DNA of 64,000 nt from Limimaricola sp. G21655-S1. Its GTDB lineage: Bacteria; Pseudomonadota; Alphaproteobacteria; Rhodobacterales; Rhodobacteraceae. Positions within the stretch are counted from its first letter, which is position 1. Every line of letters starts with the position of its first letter. Shown in pieces: positions 26,106 through 34,377 of the stretch. Position numbers and translations under genes: made by a program. Location: contig NZ_JAPWGO010000006.1 in the NCBI RefSeq assembly GCF_027213785.1, forward strand, positions 62,001-126,000, written 5' to 3'. A model generated the notes under the pieces. The model made no database searches, was not told the origin of the DNA, and was given only the letters and a program-made list of their open reading frames with translations.

Positions 26106-26240
26106 ATGAGACAGACCGTGACCCGCAGCGTTGCAGGCGGCACCTCCGGCATGCGGCCGGAGCCGCAATCGCATCGACGCTTTCCGAGCGGCGGCCTGCC
26201 GGCGGCGCTGATCCGCGATGGCCGGGGGGCGCCGCAATGA
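26106..26240 (+). CDS. Possible 44-residue leader or small protein
   Basis: ATG 26106 follows GAGGGTAGAG and opens a 44-codon frame (MRQTVTRSVAGG...GRGAPQ). Its TGA overlaps the acyltransferase ATG as ATGA (26237-26240), the standard layout for translational coupling. The peptide is basic and Gly/Pro-rich with no recognisable domain. It may be a genuine small protein, a coupling leader, or chance in GC-rich DNA. Confidence 0.3.
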   Translation: MRQTVTRSVAGGTSGMRPEPQSHRRFPSGGLPAALIRDGRGAPQ

Positions 26241-27286
26241 CGGCGCTGGCGAGGGACGCCGCCTCGATCCCGGCAAGCGCGGGGCTGTCGAAGGCTGCGG
26301 CGCGCGACGCGCGCATCGACATCGCACGCGGCATCGGCATGGTGCTCGTGGTCTGGGGGCACGCGCTCTACGGCGTGATGAATGCCGGGCACGACACGCA
26401 GATCCACCGGTTCGAGCTGCTCTCGATCTATACCACGCATATGGCGCTGTTCTTCATCCTAGCCGGCCTGCTGGCCGGGTCGATCCGCAAGCGCAGCTGG
26501 TCCGAGTTCTGGAGCATGGCCTTCACGCGGGTGATCTGGCCCTACTTGCTGTGGTCGGTGCTGCTCAAGACGATCCATTTCGCCATGAGCGGTTACGTGA
26601 ACACGCCGCTCAAGGGCTATGCCGTCCTCGACATCCTGTGGAAGCCGCCCTCGGTGATGTGGTTTCTCTATGCGCTCCTGCTGGGGATGATCCTGCTGAA
26701 GCTGACCTCGGCCTTTTCCCGCCCGGCGACCGTCGCGCTGGCGGCGGTGCTCTTCGCGTCGGGATACCTGCTGCCGGATCTCGATCCGCAGATGGACTGG
26801 ATCCGCACCTCGCTGCGCTTCATCGCGATCTATCTCGTGGCCGCGATGGTGGGCCGCGCCGGGTTCGAGCGACTGCTGGCGCCCGTTTGGGTCGCGCTCG
26901 CGACCGGGGTGATGGGCGTGACGCTCGCCTATGCCTGGGTCGACGCGGCCGACCCGATCCCGGGCTATGCCGCCTTCGCGCCGCTCTATATCCCGGCGCT
27001 GCTGGCGGGGCCGGTGGTCGCGATGCGGCTGGCCTATGCGATCGGCGCGACACGGGGCGGCGGCGCGCTCGGCGCGGCGCTGGCGCTGGTCGGGCGCAAC
27101 ACCATGCCGATCTTCGTCACCCATATCCTGTTCACCGCCGGGGTCCGCATCGTGATGCTGGAGATCGGTCTGACCAACGCCTCGCTGATCATCGCGCTGG
27201 CCACGATCATCGGGGTGATCGCGCCGCTCGTGGCGGCCATGCTGGCCGACCGGCTCCGGGTCGCAGCCTATCTGGGCTGGCGATGA
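26237..27286 (+). CDS. Acyltransferase family 3 membrane protein
   Basis: A 349-residue integral membrane protein of the acyltransferase-3 (OafA/NodX) superfamily with about ten membrane segments. It shows the family N-terminus RIDIARGIGMVLVVWGHALYG, with the conserved His, and the FFILAGLLAGSIRKRSW stretch after the second segment. Members transfer acetyl or other acyl groups to sugars of surface glycans at the membrane. The gene is coupled by ATGA overlaps to the small frame before it and to the glycosyltransferase after it, so it belongs to the same operon and probably decorates the same polysaccharide. Confidence 0.85.
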   Translation: MTALARDAASIPASAGLSKAAARDARIDIARGIGMVLVVWGHALYGVMNAGHDTQIHRFELLSIYTTHMALFFILAGLLAGSIRKRSWSEFWSMAFTRVIWPYLLWSVLLKTIHFAMSGYVNTPLKGYAVLDILWKPPSVMWFLYALLLGMILLKLTSAFSRPATVALAAVLFASGYLLPDLDPQMDWIRTSLRFIAIYLVAAMVGRAGFERLLAPVWVALATGVMGVTLAYAWVDAADPIPGYAAFAPLYIPALLAGPVVAMRLAYAIGATRGGGALGAALALVGRNTMPIFVTHILFTAGVRIVMLEIGLTNASLIIALATIIGVIAPLVAAMLADRLRVAAYLGWR

Positions 27287-28365
27287 ACGCCGTGCCGCGC
27301 CGCCTCTTCGTCAATGGCCGGTTCCTCGCGGGGCCGGTCACGGCCGTCAATGCCGTGGCCGCAGAGCTGACCGCCGCGCTGGCCCGCAACGAGGAGCGCT
27401 GGCGGGTCGAGGTCGCGGTGCCGCCGGGACTGGCCGGGGCGGCAAGCGATCGCAGGCTGCCCCATCGCGTCATCGGTCGCGGCGGCGGCATCGGCTGGGA
27501 GCAGGGCGATCTTCCGGCGCTGCGGCGCGAAGGGGTGGTGGCGGGTTTCTTCAACACCGTACCGCTGCGCGGCACCGGCTACGTGACGATGCTGCATGAC
27601 GCGCATGTCTTCACCACGCCGCGCTCCTATGGGCGCGCCACCGGCGCCTGGCGGCGGCTGCTGTCGCGCCGCGCCGGGGCGCCGGGCAATCATCTGCTCA
27701 CCGTGTCGGAGCATTCGCGCAGGGAGTTGCTGGAGACCGGTCTCGGCGCGCCCGATCGGATCGGCGTGGTGCATTGCGGTCTGGGCGAGGTCGGGCGGGT
27801 CGCCCCCGATCCCGGGCTGCGCGACCGGCTCGGGCTGGCGCCCCGGGGCTATTGCGTGGCACTGGCGAGCCTGCTGCCGCACAAGAACATCGACCTGCTG
27901 CTGCGCGCCTTCGCGCATCCGGCGCTGGCCGGGACAAGGCTGGTGCTGGTGGGCAAGTCGACCCGGGAGGATTTCCTCGCCGCCGGGCATCGGCCGGGGC
28001 CGAACGTCCTATTCGCCGGCTTCGTCAGCGACGCGGAGCTGGCAGCGCTGTACCGGTCGGCGCTGGCGGTCTGCATGCCGTCGTTTGAGGAGGGTTTCGG
28101 CCTGCCGGCGCTCGAGGGCATGGCCTGCGGCTGCGTGGCGGTGGTGTCGGATCGCGGGGCCCTGCCGGAGGTGGTGGGCGAGGCCGGGCTGATCCTTCCG
28201 GCGAATGCCCCGGCCGCGTGGAGCGCGGCGCTGGCGGCGCTGGCCCGCGATCCGGCGCGGCGCGAGACGCTCGAGCGGGCCGGGCGGACCCGCGCCGCCG
28301 CCTTCACCTGGGACGAAGCGGCGGCGCGGATGCTGGCGCATCTCGACCGCTGGTTTGCGGGCTGA
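27283..28365 (+). CDS. GT4-family glycosyltransferase
   Basis: A 360-residue glycosyltransferase with the GT-B fold. Typical stretches are LFVNGRFLAGPVTAVNAVAA at the N-terminus, HNLL-type TVSEHSRRELLE, ASLLPHKNIDLLLRAF, and the donor-binding CMPSFEEGFGLPALEGMACG. ATG 27283 overlaps the acyltransferase TGA (ATGA), so the two are coupled. It resembles the mannosyl/fucosyl-type transferase at 47379-48473 in domain order and motifs, hinting at paralogy. It ends three bases from the convergent flippase gene. Confidence 0.88.
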   Translation: MNAVPRRLFVNGRFLAGPVTAVNAVAAELTAALARNEERWRVEVAVPPGLAGAASDRRLPHRVIGRGGGIGWEQGDLPALRREGVVAGFFNTVPLRGTGYVTMLHDAHVFTTPRSYGRATGAWRRLLSRRAGAPGNHLLTVSEHSRRELLETGLGAPDRIGVVHCGLGEVGRVAPDPGLRDRLGLAPRGYCVALASLLPHKNIDLLLRAFAHPALAGTRLVLVGKSTREDFLAAGHRPGPNVLFAGFVSDAELAALYRSALAVCMPSFEEGFGLPALEGMACGCVAVVSDRGALPEVVGEAGLILPANAPAAWSAALAALARDPARRETLERAGRTRAAAFTWDEAAARMLAHLDRWFAG

Positions 28366-28368
28366 TCC

Positions 28369-29823
28369 TCAGCCCGCGAAGAGCCGGAAGCTGAACACCC
28401 GGCTGCGGGTCGCGGCCAGCGAGGCGACGCCCGCCAGCCCCAGCGCCAGCGCCATGCCACCGGCCAGCCGCAGCGTGTCGTCGTTCAGCAGCATCGAGAT
28501 CGCCAGCCAGCCGGTTTCCAGCGCCACCGCGTAGACCGCCAGCAGGACCAGTGCGATCGCGGCGTTGCGCAGCGCCGGGCGCAGCGCCACCTTGCCATGC
28601 CGGCCGATCACCCAGAGCGCCGAGACCGAGGACAGCACCGCCACCGCCGCCTGCGCGCCGGCCAGCGCCACCAGCCCCTGTCCCGAGAAGACGAGGATCG
28701 CCGCCAGCATGATCGCGGTCCAGACCATGTTGTAATACATGCCGATCCGGTTCGCGTGCCGGGCCGCGAAGACCGGCTCGATCAGATGGTTTCCGGCCAG
28801 CCCCGCCGCGCGCACCGCAAGCGCCTGCAGCGCTGCGAGCGCTGCGAGGTATTCGGGGCGGAACAGCGCGCCGACGAGGCTTTCGCCCAGCACCGCGATG
28901 GTGATCGCCACGCCGCCCATCAGGAAGACGTTCGCGCCCAGGAACCCTGCCACCTCCGTGCCCAAGGGGCGGCCGCCGCGCGCCGCCTCGCCGAACCGCT
29001 TGAGCGCGAAGCTGCGCAGCGGCTGCGCGACGATGTCGACGGAGGCCATCGCGAGGCGGTTGGCAAAACGGTAGAGCCCCGCCTCGGCGGTGCTGAACAG
29101 GTAGGCGAGGATCAGGTCCGCGCCGAAGGTCGAGAAGAAGCCCAAGAGCCGCGAGCCGTAGAGGCCGCCGGCATAGCTGGTGGCCTCGCGTGCCAGCGCC
29201 GTGTCGAAGCGCCAGCGCGGCAACCGTGGCACCGCCATGCCGAACATCGCCACGCCGAGAACGATGCGAATCGCGCGGTAGGCGACCAGCGCATAGAGCG
29301 ACTGCCACAACACCAGCACCAGACAGCCGCCCGCGAGGCCGCCGAGATTGGTGGCGATCAGGATCAGGAAGTAGCGCCGCATCGACCCGGCACGGGTGAG
29401 CGCGGCCGAGGCCCAGCCGATCGCCGAGGCGAAGGGCTGCATCACCCCGAACAGCCGCAGCACCGGCGCCAGCTCCGGCGCGTCGAACAGCGCCGCGAGC
29501 GGCGCCGCGAAGATCACGAGGAGCAGGCCGCCCAGGGCGCCGATGCTGGTCATGATCCAGAACATGGTCGAGAGCAGCGCCTCCTCCTCGGAATCGGAGG
29601 TCACGACGAAGTGGAAATAGCCGGTATAGGTCAGCATCACCACGAACTCGACGAAGACGATCGCCAGCGTGTAGACCCCGTAATCCGCCGCGCTGAGAAA
29701 GCCCGCCGCCAGCAGGGTGATCACGAAGGAGGCGATCTGCTGCGAGGTCAGCCCCAGCATCGAGATGACGGCGCCGGCGCCGCCGCCATCACCGCGCCTG
29801 TTCGAGTGGCTTTCGCGGCTCAT
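28369..29823 (-). CDS. Wzx-type polysaccharide flippase
   Basis: A 484-residue protein with about twelve to fourteen hydrophobic segments, of the MATE-like/polysaccharide transport (PST) superfamily. It begins with a short hydrophilic part and then ISMLGLTSQQIASFVITLLAAGFLSAADYGVYTLA, the usual first segments of Wzx/WzxC proteins. It should move lipid-linked repeat units from the cytoplasmic to the periplasmic face. The start at 29823 (MSRESHSN) is tentative; a Met seven codons earlier is also possible. It is divergent from the co-polymerase gene, sharing a 192-base control region. Confidence 0.85.
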   Translation of the reverse strand: MSRESHSNRRGDGGGAGAVISMLGLTSQQIASFVITLLAAGFLSAADYGVYTLAIVFVEFVVMLTYTGYFHFVVTSDSEEEALLSTMFWIMTSIGALGGLLLVIFAAPLAALFDAPELAPVLRLFGVMQPFASAIGWASAALTRAGSMRRYFLILIATNLGGLAGGCLVLVLWQSLYALVAYRAIRIVLGVAMFGMAVPRLPRWRFDTALAREATSYAGGLYGSRLLGFFSTFGADLILAYLFSTAEAGLYRFANRLAMASVDIVAQPLRSFALKRFGEAARGGRPLGTEVAGFLGANVFLMGGVAITIAVLGESLVGALFRPEYLAALAALQALAVRAAGLAGNHLIEPVFAARHANRIGMYYNMVWTAIMLAAILVFSGQGLVALAGAQAAVAVLSSVSALWVIGRHGKVALRPALRNAAIALVLLAVYAVALETGWLAISMLLNDDTLRLAGGMALALGLAGVASLAATRSRVFSFRLFAG

Positions 29824-29880
29824 GTGCGAGGCCGGGTGCCGCAACCATGCGGCGAATACGAAATAAACTTCACTGACATG

Positions 29881-29907
29881 TGGACATCCAGTTCGGGGAG
29901 GTGTCCA
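29881..29907. promoter_or_regulatory. Inverted repeat in the flippase/co-polymerase control region
   Basis: TGGACA (29881-29886) and TGTCCA (29902-29907) are inverted, 21 bases apart start to start, each flanked by CATG or ATG sequence. A dimeric regulator controlling the two divergent genes is possible. The half-site resembles those before the MFS carrier, but TGGACA is short enough to recur by chance. Confidence 0.35.
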
Positions 29908-30015
29908 TGCTCTATCCGTCTCCCCCGCCCGAGTGCAACGAGGTTCGGCGGGGGCAGGTCGTGCTTTTGCGATGAGACTAATTTGTAAGCGGTATTTGAT
30001 CGGAGAGGGTCAGGC

Positions 30016-32253
30016 ATGGCGACCGATAACAGCGCATTCAATCACGGGGCCTTCCTGTCCTCCGCGCGACGGCAGGAAGATGCGGCGCACACCCATGAGG
30101 AGAGCGTAGATCTTCGCGAATTGATCGGCGCGCTGTGGCGCCGCAAGTGGTTCGTGCTGTTCTGGACCCTCGCTGCGGCGACGCTGTTCTTCGCGATGAC
30201 GATCACCAAGCCGGTGCGCTATACCGCCCAGGCGACGGTGATGCTCGACCCGCGCCAGCAGCAGGTGGTCTCGGCGCGCGAAGAGGTGGTCTCGGACCTG
30301 CAGCTCAACACCGCGATCATCGAGAGCGAGGTGGCCAGCCTGCGCTCGTCGGCGCTGCTCGAACGGGTGGTGGAGCAGATCGGCGTCGACCGCTTCGCCG
30401 GGATCGATCCGGCCAATGCCGCGCCGGGCCCCGTGGCGCGGATCATCGGCGGCGCCAAGCAGGCGGTGCGGGGGCTGGTCGCGCCCGCGACGCCCGCGGC
30501 GCAGGGCGATGCCGCGCCGCTGATCTCGGAAGAGCGGCGACGCCTCAGCCGGATCGTCACGGCGCTGCAAACGGGCATGTTCATCAACCGGGTCGGCGAT
30601 TCCTACGTGATCCAGATCGCGTTGCAGACCGGCGATCCCGAGCTTTCGGCACTGGTCGTCAACGGTCTGGCCGAGACCTACATCGCCGAGCAGCTGCTCG
30701 ACCGCCAGAGGGTGGCCGAGAACGCCACGCAATGGTTGTCGCAGCAGGTCGAGCGCCGGCGCGGCGAGGTGGTGGCCGCCGAGGCCGCGGCCGAAACCTA
30801 CAAGAGGGAGCAGCTCGACACCGCCGGCGCCTCGGTCGAGGTGGTCCAGCAGCAGCTCGCCGAGCTGAACCAGCAGCTGGCCATGGCGCGCTCGGAGCGC
30901 GCCAACCAGGAGGCGCGGCTGCAGCAGATCGACACGCTGATCGCCGAACGCGGCCCGACCATCGCCGCCGAAACCCAGTCCTCCGACTATCTCGTGTCGC
31001 TGCGCCAGCAGCGCGACGAGATGCTGCGCGAGGATGCGCGGCTCTCGGCGACGCTGGGCGAGAACCATCCCGACCGGCGCGACATCGCCTCGGATATCGG
31101 CCGGATCGAGGCGGCGATCGCGGCCGAGGTGGCCAATATCGCCCAGTCCTACCGCAACGAGATCAAGGTGCTGCAGGGGCGCGAGGCCTCGCTCGGCCGC
31201 GACGTCGAGGCGCTGGAACAGCGGCTCTCGGACATGTCGGCCTCGTCGCTGCAGCTGCGCCAGCTCGAACGCGAGGCCGAGGCGGCGCGCACCGGGTTCG
31301 AGGACCTGCTGACACGTCTGGGCGAGATCCGGGCGCAGGCCGAGATCCAGCGCGCCGAGGCCAAGCTTCTGAACCCGGCGCTGATCCCGACCGGCCCCTC
31401 GGCGCCGCGCCCCGTTCTGATGACCGCCTTCGGCGGCACGCTGGGCCTGACCTTCAGCCTGATCGCGGCGCTCCTGATGGAGCTGATGAGCGCGGGCTTC
31501 CGCCGCGCCGTCGAACTGGAGCGGGCGACCGGCCTCAAGGTGCTGTCGATGCTGCCCGCCGACCGGATCCGCCAGCCGCGCCACGTGCTCGCGCATCTCG
31601 ACAAGGGCTCGTATTCCTTCCTCGGCGAACGGGTGCGGCAACTGCGCACGGTGATCGCGACGCGCATCGCCGCCAATGCCGGGCCGCGCAGCGTCATGCT
31701 GCTCTCCTCGGTGCCGGACGAGGGCAAGACCACCACCGCGCTGGCGCTGGCGCAGTCCTATGCCCGCTCCGGCGTCTCGACGGTGCTGATCGACCTCGAT
31801 ACCCGGCGCCCGGTGCTCCACGACGAGGTGGGGGCGGTGTCGCAGGCCAGCCTCTCGGATCACCTGATGGGCGAGGCCTCGCTTGATGCGGCCATCGCCC
31901 GGTCGGACAGCCTGCGATTCGACATCTCCGGGGTCGGCGAGCATGACACATTGCTGTCGGACGGCATCGAGGCCCGTCGCATCGGCGAGCTGATCGAGGC
32001 GCTGAAGCAGCGCTACGACATGGTGATCGTCGACGCGCCGCCGGTTCTGGCGATGTCCGACAGCCTGAGCATCGCCCTGGCGGTCGATCACGTGGTCTAC
32101 CTGGTGCGCTGGAAACGCACGCCGCGCCGGGTCGTGGCGCAGGGGCTGGTGATGCTCAAGAACATCGGCGTGGCGCCGCTGGGAACGGTGCTGACCATGG
32201 TCGACACCGCGCAGGATCTCGACGGCTACAGCAGCAGCTACGGCTACCACTGA
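30016..32253 (+). CDS. Wzc/ExoP-type polysaccharide co-polymerase and tyrosine autokinase
   Basis: A 745-residue inner-membrane protein controlling chain length and export. The N-terminal Wzz domain has one membrane segment at about 45-65 (WFVLFWTLAAATLFFAMTIT), a long periplasmic coiled-coil region (about 230-460), and a second segment near 470-490 after the PRPVLMTAFGGTLG motif. The cytoplasmic BY-kinase domain has Walker A VPDEGKTTT (Lys571), Walker A' VLIDLDTRRP and Walker B VDAPP. Three tyrosines fall in the last eight residues (YSSSYGYH), a small Tyr cluster for autophosphorylation. ATG 30016 has GGAGAGGG upstream. A hairpin terminator follows. Confidence 0.93.
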   Translation: MATDNSAFNHGAFLSSARRQEDAAHTHEESVDLRELIGALWRRKWFVLFWTLAAATLFFAMTITKPVRYTAQATVMLDPRQQQVVSAREEVVSDLQLNTAIIESEVASLRSSALLERVVEQIGVDRFAGIDPANAAPGPVARIIGGAKQAVRGLVAPATPAAQGDAAPLISEERRRLSRIVTALQTGMFINRVGDSYVIQIALQTGDPELSALVVNGLAETYIAEQLLDRQRVAENATQWLSQQVERRRGEVVAAEAAAETYKREQLDTAGASVEVVQQQLAELNQQLAMARSERANQEARLQQIDTLIAERGPTIAAETQSSDYLVSLRQQRDEMLREDARLSATLGENHPDRRDIASDIGRIEAAIAAEVANIAQSYRNEIKVLQGREASLGRDVEALEQRLSDMSASSLQLRQLEREAEAARTGFEDLLTRLGEIRAQAEIQRAEAKLLNPALIPTGPSAPRPVLMTAFGGTLGLTFSLIAALLMELMSAGFRRAVELERATGLKVLSMLPADRIRQPRHVLAHLDKGSYSFLGERVRQLRTVIATRIAANAGPRSVMLLSSVPDEGKTTTALALAQSYARSGVSTVLIDLDTRRPVLHDEVGAVSQASLSDHLMGEASLDAAIARSDSLRFDISGVGEHDTLLSDGIEARRIGELIEALKQRYDMVIVDAPPVLAMSDSLSIALAVDHVVYLVRWKRTPRRVVAQGLVMLKNIGVAPLGTVLTMVDTAQDLDGYSSSYGYH

Positions 32254-32277
32254 CCCTTTGCATGTCGTCGAAGCGCG

Positions 32278-32308
32278 ACGGCTCGTCCCCTCCGGGGCGG
32301 GCCGTTTT
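32278..32308 (+). terminator. Intrinsic terminator after the co-polymerase gene
   Basis: ACGGC..CG.CCC (from 32278) pairs with GGG.CG.GCCGT (to 32305) around CTCC, with two mismatches, and is followed by TTTT. It begins 25 bases after the stop codon. Confidence 0.6.
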
Positions 32309-32696
32309 CGCGTCGCGGCTCAACCCCCTCTAACAACCATAGCGAATGTGTCCAAAGATCGCCTTTAGATTGTGCTTTTAATGTCTGAAGACGCGTAGTA
32401 GTGGTGCGCTGCAAAATAGTCCAGCAAGTGGACAAAGCGAACGGACGCAAGGGGCAAAGACAACCACTTGTTACAAAACATAAATATGCACGAGTCGTAT
32501 TCTGGACGGGTCTGCTGGGTATCTCGGCAGATTTGTTAACAGGCCCGGTGCAAGGCAGAACCAAGGCATGGCCGACTCATCCAAAGGTTGTTTCCTTGGG
32601 TCGGCGCCGCCGATCACCGCGTGGCGACGGGCGTCCCTTTCGAGGGGCGCGCATTTTCGAGTGATGACGATTTTAAACGGTTTCAAGGATGTCGCG
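32309..32696. other. AT-richer regulatory spacer before the priming transferase
   Basis: A stretch of about 390 bases with no gene. It is clearly richer in A and T than its surroundings. It holds the inverted repeat CAAGTGG (32425-32431) / CCACTTG (32464-32470), several TGGACA/TGTCCA hexamers (32346, 32429) and the 16-base element shared with 24833. This looks like a major control region, but I cannot place a convincing -35/-10 pair. Confidence 0.5.
32654..32669 (+). repeat. Shared upstream element, copy 2
   Basis: TTTTCGAGTGATGACG, identical to 24833-24848, here 27 bases before the start codon of the priming transferase gene at 32697. Confidence 0.5.
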
Positions 32697-33374
32697 ATGA
32701 CACAATCTTCGAGCACCTCGATCGAGACACTGGCGCTGCAGGAAGCGGCCTTCGACGCGCCGATGGGATACAACCGCTTTGCCAAGCGGTTGCTGGATCT
32801 GGTCCTTGTGGCGATCCTTCTGGTCCCGTTGCTGCCGGTGATCGGCACCCTCTATCTCCTGGTCCGCCGCGAGGGCGGGCCCGGCTTCTTCGGCCACGAG
32901 CGGGTCGGCCGCAACGGCGTGACCTTCAAGTGCTGGAAGATCCGCACCATGGTGCCGGATGCCGAGGCGCGGCTCGCGGCGCTGCTCGCCTCCGATCCCG
33001 AGGCGCGCGCGGAATGGGAGCGCGATCACAAGCTGCGCGACGACCCGCGCGTCACCCGGCTCGGGGCGCTGCTGCGCAAGACCTCGCTCGACGAGCTGCC
33101 GCAGATCTGGAACGTGCTCCAGGGCGAGATGAGCCTGATCGGGCCGCGCCCGGTGACCGCGGCCGAGCTGTCGCGTTACGGGCACCGGAGCTGGGTCTAC
33201 CTTTCGCTGCGGCCGGGCGTGACCGGGCTGTGGCAGGTATCGGGCCGCAACGACATCGCCTATGACGAACGCGTGGCGCTCGACGCGCGGTATCTGGAGC
33301 GGCTGTCGATGCCGCTGGATCTGAAGATCCTGTTCCAGACCGTGGGCGCGGTGCTCAACCGGACCGGCTGCTGA
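32697..33374 (+). CDS. Priming sugar transferase (ExoY/WcaJ-type polyprenyl-phosphate hexose-1-phosphate transferase)
   Basis: A 225-residue enzyme that starts the repeat unit by moving a hexose-1-phosphate onto undecaprenyl phosphate. One membrane hairpin (about 30-55) is followed by the catalytic core: [51 protein letters not shown]-type sequence, [11 protein letters not shown], and [15 protein letters not shown] near the C-terminus. The short form without extra N-terminal segments is like S. meliloti ExoY. ATG 32697 has AAGGA eight bases upstream; longer forms include non-conserved sequence. The next glycosyltransferase gene starts directly after its TGA. Confidence 0.93.
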   Translation: MTQSSSTSIETLALQEAAFDAPMGYNRFAKRLLDLVLVAILLVPLLPVIGTLYLLVRREGGPGFFGHERVGRNGVTFKCWKIRTMVPDAEARLAALLASDPEARAEWERDHKLRDDPRVTRLGALLRKTSLDELPQIWNVLQGEMSLIGPRPVTAAELSRYGHRSWVYLSLRPGVTGLWQVSGRNDIAYDERVALDARYLERLSMPLDLKILFQTVGAVLNRTGC

Positions 33375-34328
33375 ATGACACTTTTCGCTGATACCATCCC
33401 CGACGACGCGAATGACGGCCTGCGGATCGCGGTCGTCATCTGCTCGGTCGGCCGCCCCGAGGCGCTGGCGCAGCTGCTGCCATGGCTAACGCGCCAGACC
33501 AAGCGGGCGAGCGAGATCCTCTGCGTGGTGACGAAACCCGGTGACCTGCCGGACGAGGCGATCCTCGCCGCGGCGCAGCCCGCGGCGCAGGTGCTGATCT
33601 CGGAAAAGGGCCTGCCGCGGCAGCGCAATCGCGGGCTCGACGCGGTGCTGGATCGCTGCGACGTGGTGTTCTTCATCGACGATGACTACCTGCCCGCGCG
33701 CGATGCGCTGATCGGCATCGATCGGGCCTTCAAGGCGTTTCCCGACATCTCGGGTCTGACCGGCGCGTTGCTGGCCGATGGAATCCACGGCGCCGGTGTC
33801 GATCTCGTCTCGGCCGCCGCGATGATCGAGGCGGACGAGGCCGAGCGGATCGGCCGGGATGCGACGCCGCGCGCGCTGGAGCGCGACCTCGTCGGGCTCT
33901 ATGGCTGCAACATGGCCTATCGCGCCGCACGGATCGGCGCGCTGCGCTTCGACGAGCGCCTGCCGCTCTATGGCTGGCAGGAGGATGTCGATTTCGCCAG
34001 CCGCGTGCCGGGCGAGATGATCCGCACGGACGCGCTTCGCGGCGTGCATTGCGGCGTGAAATCGGGGCGCGACACCAACGGGCACCTGCTGGGCTACAGC
34101 CAGGTCGCGAATGTCGCCTATCTGATGCGCAAGGGCTCGATCCCGGCGGGGTTCGGCCTGCGGCTGATCGTGCGCAACATGCTGGCCAACCACCTGAAGA
34201 TGCTGCGCCCCGAGCCTTGGGTCGATCGCCGCGCCAGGGCCAGTGGCAACTGGATGGCGCTCGGCGACCTGCTGCATGGCCGCGCCGCGCCCGAGCGCAT
34301 TCTCGACTTCGCGGCGCGTCCGCGTTGA
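33375..34328 (+). CDS. GT2-family glycosyltransferase
   Basis: A 317-residue glycosyltransferase of the GT-A fold. IAVVICSVGRPEALAQLLPWL begins the nucleotide-sugar domain, DVVFFIDDDYLPA carries the DXD metal-binding motif, and LYGWQEDVDFASRV the ED acid-base motif. The protein likely adds the second or a later sugar. Its ATG follows the priming transferase TGA without a gap (TGAATG), so the two are co-translated. It converges on the S8 protease gene, 49 bases away. Confidence 0.9.
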   Translation: MTLFADTIPDDANDGLRIAVVICSVGRPEALAQLLPWLTRQTKRASEILCVVTKPGDLPDEAILAAAQPAAQVLISEKGLPRQRNRGLDAVLDRCDVVFFIDDDYLPARDALIGIDRAFKAFPDISGLTGALLADGIHGAGVDLVSAAAMIEADEAERIGRDATPRALERDLVGLYGCNMAYRAARIGALRFDERLPLYGWQEDVDFASRVPGEMIRTDALRGVHCGVKSGRDTNGHLLGYSQVANVAYLMRKGSIPAGFGLRLIVRNMLANHLKMLRPEPWVDRRARASGNWMALGDLLHGRAAPERILDFAARPR

Positions 34329-34331
34329 TCC

Positions 34332-34363
34332 GGATCGGCACGGCCCATGCGCCGCGCCGATCC
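34332..34363. terminator. Hairpin between convergent genes
   Basis: GGATCGGC (34332-34339) pairs with GCCGATCC (34356-34363) around a 16-base loop, midway between the convergent stops at 34328 and 34378. No T-run follows on either strand, so its activity as a terminator is uncertain. Confidence 0.35.
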
Positions 34364-34377
34364 TTGCGCCGAACGGG

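Noticed and set aside
30010-32250. Long open frame antisense to the co-polymerase gene
   Set aside because: Same reason: it mirrors the Wzc gene codon for codon and shows no protein-like pattern.
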